The notes under the pieces are model-generated. The model saw nothing but the letters and a program-made list of their open reading frames with translations, searched no databases and had not been told where the DNA came from. A DNA stretch of 64,000 bases from positions 9,927,001 through 9,991,000 of the forward strand of contig NC_092673.1 in NCBI RefSeq assembly GCF_964355755.1. The letters run 5' to 3'. This document shows, one piece after another, positions 1 through 9,874 of the stretch. The position numbers and the translations under genes were made by a program. Source of the DNA: Antedon mediterranea. Its lineage: Eukaryota; Echinodermata; Crinoidea; Comatulida; Antedonidae. Positions within the stretch are counted from its first letter, which is position 1, and the number at the start of each line of letters is the position of its first letter.

Positions 1-129
1 AATTATGCCAACATTTAATTAGCGTTAATGTTGAGTGCTAAATTGGTTAAAATACCCCAAAATGCAGAATTTTCTACTAGATTTGGTCAACATTTTCACA
101 GTACATACTTGTATTTAACGAGAGGTCAA
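1..129. repeat. Dispersed repeat segment, also at 50101-50230
   Basis: This stretch matches 50101-50230 almost base for base, with a few substitutions and one indel. The match stops sharply after AACGAGAGGTCAA. Here the gypsy leader follows, while at the second site unrelated sequence follows. The left limit may lie outside the window. It is not the 5' LTR of the adjacent gypsy element, because it shows no resemblance to the 3' LTR at 5087-7470. Its family is not recognised. Confidence 0.7.
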
Positions 130-177
130 TTGCTAAAGTGGTGACCCTCTACTTTCTTATTCCGAATTTAACTTAAA
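130..177 (+). other. Gypsy-1 leader with presumed primer-binding site
   Basis: The sequence AAGTGGTGACCC sits 30 to 40 bases upstream of the gag start and has the look of a Ty3/gypsy tRNA primer-binding site next to an LTR end. The few bases before it (CAATTGCTA) resemble CAATTACTA near the end of the 3' LTR around 7463-7471. This suggests that only a stub of the 5' LTR survives. The boundary is inferred. Confidence 0.4.
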
Positions 178-1106
178 ATGGAAGGACAACAGCAACGACG
201 GCGGCTACTGCAACCTCCAGCACAACCCCAGCACCAGGAACAACCTGTGGTGCCCGCTCCTGACGCAGCAACCGTCAACAGGCCAATTTCTTCTGTAGCG
301 TTGAAACTGCCTCCATACTGGCCCAATGATCCGATATTGTGGTTCACCCAAGTGGAAGCACAGTTCACATCGCGTGGGATTACAGTAGATGCTACAAAAT
401 ACGCTTACTTAGTCGGATCATTGCAACCTGAAATTGCGCAGGAAGTTCGGGATCTACTTCTCAACCCGCCTACTGATAACAGGTATGTGAACTTGAAAGA
501 TACCTTAATACGTCGGACAACTGACTCCGACCAACAGCGCCTCCGCCAACTCCTGACGGCCGAGGAGTTGGGGGATAGGAAACAGTCGCAATTATACCGA
601 CGGATGTTACAACTCTTAGGCGACAGGCCACTCGAATCTTCAATTATGAAACAACTATTCTTAAGTCGCCTCCCAACTAATGTACAGCTTATCCTAGCTT
701 CAACCAAGGATGAGTTGGACCTGGGAAGCTTGACATCATTGGCTGACAAAATTATTGAAGTATCTGTAACTGCAACTGCGCCAACAAGTGTATCGGCAGT
801 ACACACGGACAATACACCCTCCTTGCGACCCTTGAAACCCTGCTAAAACAGATTCAACAACTGTCAACACAAGTTAATTCCTTGCAATCTGATCGACGGC
901 ACAACAGACATCAAAGTCGCAGCACAGGTCGACATCAAAATCGATCGAGTGGTAGGCATTCATCTCCTGCTCAACCTAACAGTACCAATCGCTCAGCTCA
1001 ACATTCAAACAACACTCCTCAACTCTGTTGGTACCATGACAAATTTGGAGTAAATGCTCGAAAATGCAATCCGCCGTGTTCGGAAAACTCCAACGCCGAC
1101 AACTAA
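178..1106 (+). pseudogene. Gypsy-1 gag (frameshifted)
   Basis: This encodes the structural Gag of a Ty3/gypsy retrotransposon, which would package element RNA into cytoplasmic particles. The first frame (178-846) begins with a Q/R-rich stretch, then a capsid-type core with LPPYWPNDPILWF near residues 40-55, as in many metazoan gypsy Gags. A stop at 844-846 is bypassed only by a frameshift near 825-840. The downstream frame carries an S/R/H-rich linker and a CWYHDKFG...C...PPC zinc motif near 1025-1080, typical of this Gag class. Pol overlaps its end in another frame. The frameshift makes this copy non-functional. The Ty3/gypsy assignment is firm; the lineage within it is not determined. Confidence 0.85.
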
Positions 1107-3060
1107 ATGCGACGAATGTTGCTGGCCGTCAAATCGTAAGTCGCCTTTTCTTTATTGTAAATAAATTATCAAAACAACGTTTCCTCATAGACACTGGGGC
1201 AGAAGTTAGCGTTGTTCCACCTACTCGCCATGAGCGTCTACATAGGCGACAAGAGTCTACTTTGACTGCCGCAAATAATACATCTATCAACACTTATGGA
1301 CATTGCTCTGTAACCTTAGACTTAGGTTTGAGACGAACATCTCAATGGTTATTTGTTGTCGCAGACGTCACACACCCCATCATAGGGGCTGATTTTTTAA
1401 GACATTTTGGACTGTTAGTCGATATGAATAATCGACGACTCATTGACACTACCACCAACCTGAGTATTCAAGGTGTCGCCTCCAAAACTTCGCCTCTCGG
1501 TCTTATATTTACCACCCTTGAGGCTAAGTCCAATTGGAACTACATTCTTACAAAATTCCCAAACATTACACGCCCTTGTTATCAGGAAGCGTCACTAAAA
1601 CACGATGTGACACATCATATTCAGACCCATGGTCCACCAATTTCGTCACATCCTCGACGGCTCGCACATGACCACTGCAAAACAGCCAGACATGAATTTG
1701 AACACATAATGCAGCTTGGAATTATACGCCCCTCTAAAAGTAACTGGGCATCACCTTTACATATGGTGCCTAAGAAAACTCCTGGGGATTGGCGTCCCTG
1801 TGGGGATTATCGAGCATTGAACAATGCTACTGTTGCAGATCGGTATCCTATCCCGTACATGCACGATTTTACAGCATCTCTGCACGGATCCACTATATTT
1901 TCTAAGATTGATCTCGTCCGAGCTTACCATCAGATACCAGTTGAACCTGCTGATGTTCATAAACAGCAATTACTACACCATTTGGACTTTTTGAATTTGT
2001 TAGAATGCCATTTGGCCTCCGCAATGCCGCTCAAACTTTTCAACGTTTTATTGATCAGGTAACGCGTGGATTGGATTTTTGCTACGCTTATATCGACGAC
2101 CTGCTTGTTGCAAGTTCCAACGCCGAGGAACACGAAACTCATCTTCATCAACTATTCACACGTCTTAATGAGTATGGCGTTGTTCTCAACCCAGCGAAAT
2201 GCCAATTTGGAGTTTCGTCACTCGAGTTTTTTGGACATCATGTTGATTCGCAAGGTGTCCGACCACTTCAAGTAAAGGTCGAAGCGATACAAAACTTTCC
2301 ACAACCAACTTCTTTACGCAAACTACGTGAATTCCTTGGACTTATTAACTTTTATAGGCGATTTATACCGCAGTGTGCCCAGATTTTACAACCTGTCACA
2401 GCTCTACTTGTTGGGGCAGGTAAGAAACAGGAACTGGTATGGACCGACGCAGCTTTATTGGGATTTAATAATATTAAAGTCGCCCTCGCAAGTGCTACAC
2501 TTCTCACCCATCCGCAGCCAGATGCACCTTTAAGTATCATGGTTGACGCTTCGGATGTGGCCATAGGGGGTATACTACAACAATGCATTGACAACAATTG
2601 GCAACCTATTTCATTTTTCTCACAGAAGTTGAAACCAGCGCAGACGCGATACTGCACATTTGGTCGTGAACTTTTGGCGGCATACCTTTCAGTTAAACAT
2701 TTTCGTCATTCACTTGAAGGACGCTCATTTCATATTTTTACTGACCATAAGCCACTTGTGTATGCTTTACTCGCCAAACCAAATCGTCACTCGCCACGCG
2801 AAATCCGTCATCTCGATTTCATATCTCAATTCACAACGGACATACGCCATGTGAGTGGAAAAGCTAATGCAGCAGCTGATGCATTGTCGCGAATCGAACT
2901 TAATACTTTCAGTCACAACACAACTAACATTGTTGATTTTAGTCTTATTGCTGCTGCACAAAAGAATGACGATGAATTGCACAAGCTACTTGAATCACCG
3001 TCTTCACTACAATTTCAAAACTTTCCAATTCCAACTTCTGACTCTACAATTAGAGATTAG
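1064..3060 (+). pseudogene. Gypsy-1 pol: protease, reverse transcriptase, RNase H
   Basis: This is the pol core of the same Ty3/gypsy element. The first frame (1064-2062) has the aspartic protease motif [12 protein letters not shown] near 1186-1220 and the start of the reverse transcriptase, with [11 protein letters not shown] near 1790 and [14 protein letters not shown] near 1900. A frameshift near 1965-1980 moves the reading to the frame 2005-3060. That frame has [13 protein letters not shown], the catalytic YIDD motif near 2089-2100, the RNase H start MVDASDVAIGG near 2540, the IFTDHKPLVYAL block and a C-terminal ADALSR motif. The reading ends at a TAG at 3058-3060, before integrase. Domain order and motifs make the call secure. 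The frameshift and stop show that it is dead. Confidence 0.9.
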
Positions 3061-5063
3061 ATATTTCCAAAGGCAATCCACGTCCATATATCCCACAAGA
3101 ATTCAGACGCATAATATTTGACACTCTACATTCGCTATCACATCCTGGTATATGAGCAACACAACGTTTAATTACTGACCGTTTCGTATGGCCAGCAATC
3201 AATCGTGATGTATGACGATGGTCTCAAACATGCATTCAATGTCAACGTTCCAAAGTACACCGGCACACCGTTTCGCCACTCTCTACTTTTTCTACACCTG
3301 ACGCCCGTTTTGACCATGTACATATAGATATTGTTGGACCTCTCCCTCCGTCAAATGGTTTTTCTTATTTACTAACTTTTATCGATCGTTTTACTCGATG
3401 GCCCGAAGCCGTACCTATTCCGGATATCACAGCCGATACTGTCGCACACGCATTTGTCAATCGATGGATCGCTTCATTCGGAATACCTTCAACCATTACA
3501 ACAGATCGAGGAAGACAATTTGAATCTGCATTATTTCATTCACTCGCCAACTTACTAGGAACTAAGCACATTCATACAACTGCATACCATCCTATTGCGA
3601 ACGGACTTGTAGAACGTTTTCATCGACATTTGAAGGGTTCTCTCAAAGCACATAATGATCACACTAAATGGACAGAACACTTACCTATAGTACTTTTAGG
3701 CATTCGTACAGCCCTTAAGGCTGATCTAGGTCATAGCGCAGCTGAACTTGTTTATGGCACTACTTTAAGATTACCTGGACAATTCTTTAATTCAAACTCT
3801 GAACATTGTGATTATTCTAATTATATTGATAGATTGCGTGATAATATGAGTAAACTACCGTATATTTCGGTGTATAAGTCGCACTTTTGGCACGCAAATT
3901 TGACCTCTAAATTAAGGGTGCGTCTTATACACCGAACATAAAATAAATGCCTCACCACACAGAGTGTACATATCGTCACCTCGTTGGCTAGCTAGGCCTG
4001 AGTAGGCTAGGCTAGGCCTAGCTACAGTGTACTAACGTAACGGCAACCTGCTTCTGCCTAGTTTTCAAGGCATTTTAGCGTGATGTTATACTAAATATGA
4101 TGAAAAGATTTGTTTATTATGGAGCTGTTTTAGGCGCTCCGATAAAATTTCATTTGTAAACGTTTACGATTGGAATAGTATTTATTTATAGTTATACGCA
4201 CGATCCCCGACCGCCGTACCCCCAGCGCAAGCCCTTCTTGGCGGCCACATGTTGTACGGTATTCGACTAGTATATTCTCCAGGTGATTATAGCATGGACC
4301 TAGCGTACACACTTCTCGGATACATAGATACTAATCGAATACGATTGTCCGTGAAAACGTGCGCCCTCTCGAAATGATCGAGCGAGGCTAGCCCACACAC
4401 GTGCGTGTTACACACACGGTCATGCACTCGATGTTGCGGGTGCGAAACTCATGAATAACAAGTTAGAAATAACTTGTTGAGGCTGGGCGCGGCCGAGCCT
4501 AGGTAAGAAAAAACCTAAATAATAATATAACAAAATATATTATTACAATAATATTGATTACAATTTAAAAAAAAACATTGTTTTGATGAAATATAAGGTA
4601 CCGATATTTTACTCTCAGTTAGGGGGTGCGTCTTATACACAGGTGCGACTTATACACCGAAATATACGGTACGTCCCACACCTACCCACACCAACTCTAA
4701 CCGTAAATCCTATATCAATCAAGAAATATTTAATTGTACCCATGTTTTTGTTCGAAGGGACTCTGTTCGAAAACCCTTACAACGTCCATATGATGGTCCA
4801 TTTAAGGTATTAAGTCGAACAGACAAACACTTTGTTCTCGATCTAAATGGTCGACAGGACACAGTCAGTATTGATCGCTTAAAGGTAGCTCATTTGGATA
4901 CTGATTTATTTAAAAGCCAAGAGCAAACCCTCACTCCCAAGCTACAAGCATTACCCTAGTCAAACCAACCAATCCGTCACCCATTTTTGCAACCCCTCCC
5001 CGTACTACTTGTTCTGGTAGACATGTTCATTTCCCTCAACGTTTTGTCTCGTTCTATCATTAA
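3061..5063 (+). pseudogene. Gypsy-1 integrase, split by an 812-bp insertion
   Basis: This is the DDE integrase part of gypsy-1. It is recognisable from about 3070 in shifting frames with internal stops: an HHCC-type region with CIQCQR near 3236, the first Asp in HIDIVGP near 3325, the second in TTDRGRQFE near 3500, and the Glu in [13 protein letters not shown] near 3600. An intact stretch runs 3630-3857. At 3858 a TA-flanked DNA element interrupts it. The same reading frame resumes at 4672 and continues through FVRRD and the GPFKVL chromodomain-like C-terminal fold to about 4959. After another frameshift an SGRHVHFP tail reaches a stop at 5061-5063. The continuity of frame across the insertion is direct evidence of insertion into a previously longer gene. 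Confidence 0.85.
3858..4669. mobile_element. 812-bp non-autonomous TIR element with TA target duplication
   Basis: Perfect 27-bp terminal inverted repeats begin CCGTATATTTCGGTGTATAA at 3858 and are mirrored up to 4669. The dinucleotide TA lies on both sides (3856-3857 and 4670-4671). A second inverted motif, GGGTGCGTCTTATACAC, occurs just inside each end (about 3917 and 4625). The interior carries no plausible transposase. The TA duplication points to a Tc1/mariner-type mechanism; the exact family is not assigned. Removing it and one TA restores the gypsy integrase frame. Confidence 0.9.
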
Positions 5064-5072
5064 TACTTTCAC

Positions 5073-5084
5073 TGGAAGGGGGCT
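5073..5084 (+). promoter_or_regulatory. Gypsy-1 polypurine tract
   Basis: The purine run GGAAGGGGG lies immediately before a TG-starting LTR and ten bases after the pol stop. That is the expected position of the plus-strand primer in an LTR retrotransposon. Confidence 0.6.
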
Positions 5085-5262
5085 CCTGTAGCAGACCTAC
5101 CACATAGCTTTTAAACAATTCAACATTTACTTTTAATTTGATTATTTATACATCCTCTATATATCTCTTTATTTAACCTCACATTGACAGGTTACCTTCA
5201 CTTTTCTAGCTAATGGATTTTAAGAATGTTAATGACTCTAACAGAAAACCACATTAATTCTC

Positions 5263-6893
5263 TAAGGGCCTGTTTCTGCTGCATAAAAAATAACCGGTTA
5301 AAATCGGTGTGAATAAATTAAAATCGGTGTGAATAAATTAACTCCATTTTCTTGGCAGCAGAAACAGGACACATTTGTGGTAACCGGTTAAAAGGCAGCG
5401 CAAAATAACCGGTTAAAAACACCAATTTAAATCGGTGTTAGAACGCCGTTTAACCGGTTATCGCTGAGCAATTCTTAGCTGCAACACGAAATAACGGTTA
5501 TTTGATTGACAGTTGTGACCCCGGGTCAGATACCGTCGCATACGGTGTGTGTTTTCCTCGTGGTTTTGACAGTCGAACGAAGAAGTGAACATGTATGTGG
5601 ATGAATGAAATCACAAGATATGTTATTCAGTTGTGGGGGGAGAGAAAGTACGGGGAAGGATGGCAGGCAATAGAAAAGAATCACAGATAACAAATAAGAG
5701 CATTTTTGCGAAAGTAAAAGAGGAATTTGGGGTGGAGTTCCGGGGACTACCCAAGCTAAGCAATTTGAGGCGTTAGTACACGCTCGCGAAGGGTATGGAT
5801 GGTCCTATATTAACACCAAAACGGAAACAAAAGGGACTCAGAATGTTGCAAATACCTACCAAATGATAGTAGATAATGGTTAATTAATTATGAAAACCCA
5901 AATTTTATAGCAAAAATCATCCGAATTTATGTAATAAACGATGAATTTAGCAAAAAAAACTTAATCCAAACGAGCGTATTTATGGCACGCCCTTAGTGCC
6001 TTTAATAGGAGAACAATGAACAATCTTAATTTGATCGTTTTATATAATTTTTTTAGAAAAACATCACATCGACAGAAAACAAAGGTTATGAGAGCCTTTG
6101 ATAATATATTAAATATGATTTTATTAAGCATAGAAATGTGTTATTATTTATGTTAGTACATAAATATACGAAACAATGTTTAATACTCATTATTCTATTA
6201 AAGGCACTATGTGCGTGCGATATTCTATGACTTGGATACTCTCGTTTGATTTAAGTTTTTGTGGCTAAACTCGTCGTTTTTAACATAAATTCGGACGATT
6301 TTTGCTATAAAAGTTAGGGTTTCATAATTAATTAACAATTATCTACTCTTGTTTGGTAGGTATTGCAACATTCTAAGTCTCGTTTTTGTTTCCGTTTGGT
6401 TTTTTGTAGGACCGCGCTTGCGAAAGACAACAGTCGTTCACGTGGGAAGGGCCATATCATCATCGCCTTTGTTGAGGAATTTTAGGCTAGATAAAAATTA
6501 TCCTAGGCGATCGGGCGCTGCACGACCCTCCCCATGTTATTGAAGGCGCCATGAGAATTAATTTTATTAGCGATCAGTAAGTAGGCTTTACAAAAAACAA
6601 AACTTGTAGACCTGTAGACAACATTTTATTATTTTAACATGTTTGAGATGTTCGGCGATATACACACGTGTGTATTGACGACGTCGATGACACAAACAGC
6701 CAACGTACTACTTCCGTCTGAGTGTATTGCATTTTGGGTAATGATGACGTTTTGCTCGACGACCACCCATAGATTTAACCGGTTATTTCGGAGCACAAAT
6801 TGAGCAGAAACGCGGTCTTGTTATTGTTATCTATTTTTAATCTAATTTAAAATAACCGGTTAAATTGCGTTATGCAGCAGAAACAGACCCTTA
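5263..6893. mobile_element. 1.6-kb TIR element with AACCGGTT-rich ends
   Basis: The ends are inverted copies of TAAGGGYCTGTTTCTGCTGC (5263 rightward and 6893 leftward). The decamer TAACCGGTTA occurs at 5291, 5381, 5406, 5451, 6776 and 6853, all near the ends, which is the pattern expected of subterminal transposase-binding sites. A tandem copy of AAAATCGGTGTGAATAAATT lies near 5300-5340. Around 5590-5800 there is a decayed protein-like stretch that may be a Myb/SANT remnant, but this is only a guess. The flanks TTAATTCT and TTAATCCT could be an imperfect 8-bp duplication. Superfamily not settled. Confidence 0.75.
5780..6425. repeat. Internal inverted repeat, two arms of about 255 bp
   Basis: About 5780-6035 reappears inverted at about 6170-6425. 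The arms share the segment around ACCAAACGGAAACAAAA, the TTAATTAATTATGAAA block and the TAGTGCCTTTAATAG block, with scattered mismatches. The spacer is about 135 bp. This makes the core of the host element a large stem-loop. Confidence 0.75.
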
Positions 6894-7043
6894 ATCCTAA
6901 TTGGTCAGATGAGATGGGCCAAGCCCAATATTATCATGCACTGACCACATTATTAACACAATCTTTTCTCAACCAGCATCTTAGCTACACCGTTTATTGC
7001 ATTGTCTTATCAAATATTGTATATTGTATATTTTATCTATTTA

Positions 7044-7375
7044 CAGTAGAACCTGTATTTTACGTACCCTGATTTTACGTTCCCTTGATTTTACGTACGC
7101 TTAAAATAACCGATGACGTCATCAGTATATACTGTACTTTTCTAGTTAGGCCTCATATCTTGCTAGGCCTGCTAGCCTGGCCTGAATAGTCTAGTAGGCA
7201 AGGCCTAGCTAGTGACCACCTGCAAGCTGTACAGTAAATAGGCAAACACGGTAGCCTTTATAGCTACGATTTCTACGTATTTGGGGACAATTTAAGGTCA
7301 ACCTCGATTTTACGAATCCCTTGTTTTACGTACGCCTTCCGGCCCCGTACCGTACGTAAAATGAAGGTTCTACTG
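7044..7375. mobile_element. 332-bp pogo/Tigger-like MITE
   Basis: Ends are inverted copies of CAGTAGAACCT followed by ATTTTACGTAC with two mismatches between them. TA dinucleotides flank the element at 7042-7043 and 7376-7377. The CAGTAGAACC start with a TA duplication is characteristic of pogo/Tigger-type elements. The interior repeats the theme TTTTACGTAC and has no coding capacity. Confidence 0.8.
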
Positions 7376-7478
7376 TATTGAGAATCCTCACTTGATTCAC
7401 TTGGAATAAATTGCATAGTTTACTGTATACATTTAGTAGTTGTTTTATTTTACCGTTGCGCCGACAATTACTAAAAAA

Positions 7479-9874
7479 AAATTAAATGCCCACTAATGAA
7501 AAAGATTCAAATAAAACTAACCAACATGATAACCCCCAATTTACTTTTAAGACCAGGGAAGTTACCAGGGAAATTGTTGAAAGTAAGCTGTTAAAAATTG
7601 ACCCTAAAAAGGCCACCGGACCGGATGGGATCGGAGGCAAGATTCTGAAGCTGGCAGCCCCTATCATATCAAAACCACTTGCCTACATCATCAATAACAT
7701 TAATCACAACAAACATATTTCCAGACATCTGGAAACACTCTGTTGTTACACCAGTTCACAAATCTGGTGATACACATGACCTCAACAACTATAGACCTGT
7801 ATCAATTTTATCTAACATCTCTAAAATCACTGAAAAAATCCTTCACTCGCAGCTTTACCAACATCTCATCACACATAATATGCTATGCTGGAATCAGTTT
7901 CAGATCTGGTTTTCAACACTTACAGCACTAACCAATACTCTAAATAACTGGTATTCGAATATTGACAGAGGCCTCAATACAGGAGCTGTATTCATCGACC
8001 TTCGCAAAGGACCATCATGTTCTCATTCAAAAACTTCCAAACTTTGGCTTATCTCACACATCTATTCAACTAAAAAAATCTTACCTTTCAAATTGTACCC
8101 AGTGTGTTAAAATTGAAACCCATACTTCTACATCTCAGAATTTCACTATGGGTATTCCTCAAGGCTCTCTTATTGGACCACTTCTATTTACTCTGTTTAT
8201 AAATGACCTGCCACATGCAATTAAACACTCCAAAACCAACATTTATGCAGATGATACTATAATCTACTACTCATCAGCTTCACCAAATATTATTGAACTT
8301 AAACTAAATGAAGATCTTTTAAATATTTAAAGTTGGCTTAAACAAAACAAATTAATTATAAACTGTAAAAAAACATCCTCAATGCTTATTGGAACCCATA
8401 AAAAACTTAAACAACACAAAACCCTCCACCTCATATATAATAACATACCCATATCACAAACTGACAAACAGAAACATCTTGGCATTCACATTGATTCAAA
8501 TTTATCTTTTTTACCTCCGCCAAGGAGGTATCGGTAGCATGTGTTGGTTTGTTTCTTTGTTTGTTTGTTAGATTACAAGATCTTTACCAAAATAAATATA
8601 CAGATAGATATGTGGTCAAGGACCATTCCATTAAATTTTGAGACCATTTGGGATCATGGTCCCAATTCTGGACCACTTTTTAGTATACTTTTCAGACCTG
8701 CTAGTGTTAAAAGATAGGACAGCAGTCTTAAAGTACGGTAACAAGTAAACTGAAATTTCATTTTCTCGAGAACCACTTGTCCAAAAAACTTCATTTTTGT
8801 ACAAGAGGCAAGAGTTATAATTTGTGATTTGTAATTTTAAAACATAATTTGATTTAATGTGCACGTTTTTTTGATGCGAGTAGTTTAAAAAACCTATTTC
8901 TTTTCAAATTTACTCATTTGATTTTCGCGTTGCTGTTCTATTGTTAGTCAACTGAAGCTATTGTTAATTGAAAGGCTTGTTACATAACCATTACAACAAA
9001 CTTGCATACACATGCTTGTAGTGAAATTAACCTAAATCACAAACAGCATTAAAACACACACAAATATATATATATTTTTTTTAACCGGACAAATCTTATG
9101 TAGGAGAATTTTACAGTAGGCGGAGGTATGCACTCTCGGAGTGGCTTTCTAGTTCTTTTCATGTAAATAAACTCCGTTCCAAACCCATCATTTCATTAAT
9201 AAACACACATCCATACTCCTCTATAACACTATAATCCTCCCACACATTGACTATTGCTGTAGTGTTTTGGGAACCAGATCGAATATTGACCGAATACAGA
9301 CCATGCAAAATAGAGCATTTCGCATTATCCTTAAAGCTCATCCTCTCACACCACGAACATTTACAACACCTTAAATCTTCATACAGTCCAAGATTGCATA
9401 CATCTACAACTGGGCTGCCTTGCCTACAGGTCTGCAAATGGTCTTGCTCCGGAATACCATGCCCTGCGTCTTGCCAGAATTTCAAATCATCGATGTACCC
9501 GAAGTGTCAGTGAGAGGAAATTTGTCGTCCCTTTCCCTAAAACTGAAACCTTTAAGCAGCTTCATCTATAGAGCACCAACATACCTGAAATTGCTACCCA
9601 CCAAACTAATTAGAAATGCGGTAATAATAAATAATTTTAAGTCTACTCTAAACAAATATTTAATCCCAAAAGAAAAAACTCAACGTTTTGTATAGTATTG
9701 TAGGCTATATTTTTGTATTAAAGTACATATAATATATATTTTTTATATTTTTTTAAACATAGTTCATCCGTTTTTCTTTTTCCATATATGTTTATGTGAG
9801 GCCCCCTTGATTGTCAGCATGTGCTGTTTATATTAGGGTCACCCTCACTAAATAAGGTTTAATAAAAAAAAAAA
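7479..9874 (+). pseudogene. LINE-A ORF2 3' half (CR1/L2-like reverse transcriptase)
   Basis: This is a 5'-truncated non-LTR retrotransposon. The reverse transcriptase appears in successive frames: KKATGPDGIGGKIL near 7600, VTPVHKSGD and NNYRPVSIL near 7750-7810, AVFIDLRKG near 7990, GIPQGSLIGPLLF near 8150, and the catalytic YADDT near 8245. The thumb and C-terminal region continue to 8512, are cut by an insertion, and resume at about 9159 with the C-terminal domain (LAYRSANGLAPEYH in one frame, then 9420-9695). The 3' UTR ends GGGTCACCCTCACTAAATAA with an A run at 9862-9874. At least four frameshifts make it inactive. CR1/L2-like is a family-level call from motif spacing. Confidence 0.8.
8513..9152 (+). 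mobile_element. Helentron/Helitron2-like non-autonomous element inside LINE-A
   Basis: The 5' end is ACCTCCGCCAAGGAGGT, a terminal hairpin. The 3' end has the inverse motif GGCGGAGGT, then a small hairpin ACTCTCGGAGT, then a short spacer and CTAG (9149-9152). This matches the asymmetric-terminal-repeat layout of Helentron-type rolling-circle elements. TCTTTT appears on both sides (8505-8510 and 9154-9159). Removing the insert and one copy restores the LINE frame, so either a short duplication occurred or a T-rich target was used. No Rep/helicase is encoded. Confidence 0.7.

Larger units (their letters stand above)
5087..7470 (+). repeat. Gypsy-1 3' LTR, interrupted twice
   Basis: The LTR starts TGTAGCAGACC just after the polypurine tract. 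Its own sequence is 5087-5262, 6894-7041 and 7378 to about 7470, roughly 420 bp in all. The two gaps are the DNA elements at 5263-6893 and 7044-7375. The right limit is uncertain (GCGCCGACA or CAATTACTA), because a LINE fragment follows directly and no second LTR is present for comparison. Confidence 0.6.

Noticed and set aside
405-812. A 135-codon antisense frame over gypsy gag
   Set aside because: It is a shadow of the sense gag frame, which carries the recognisable motifs.
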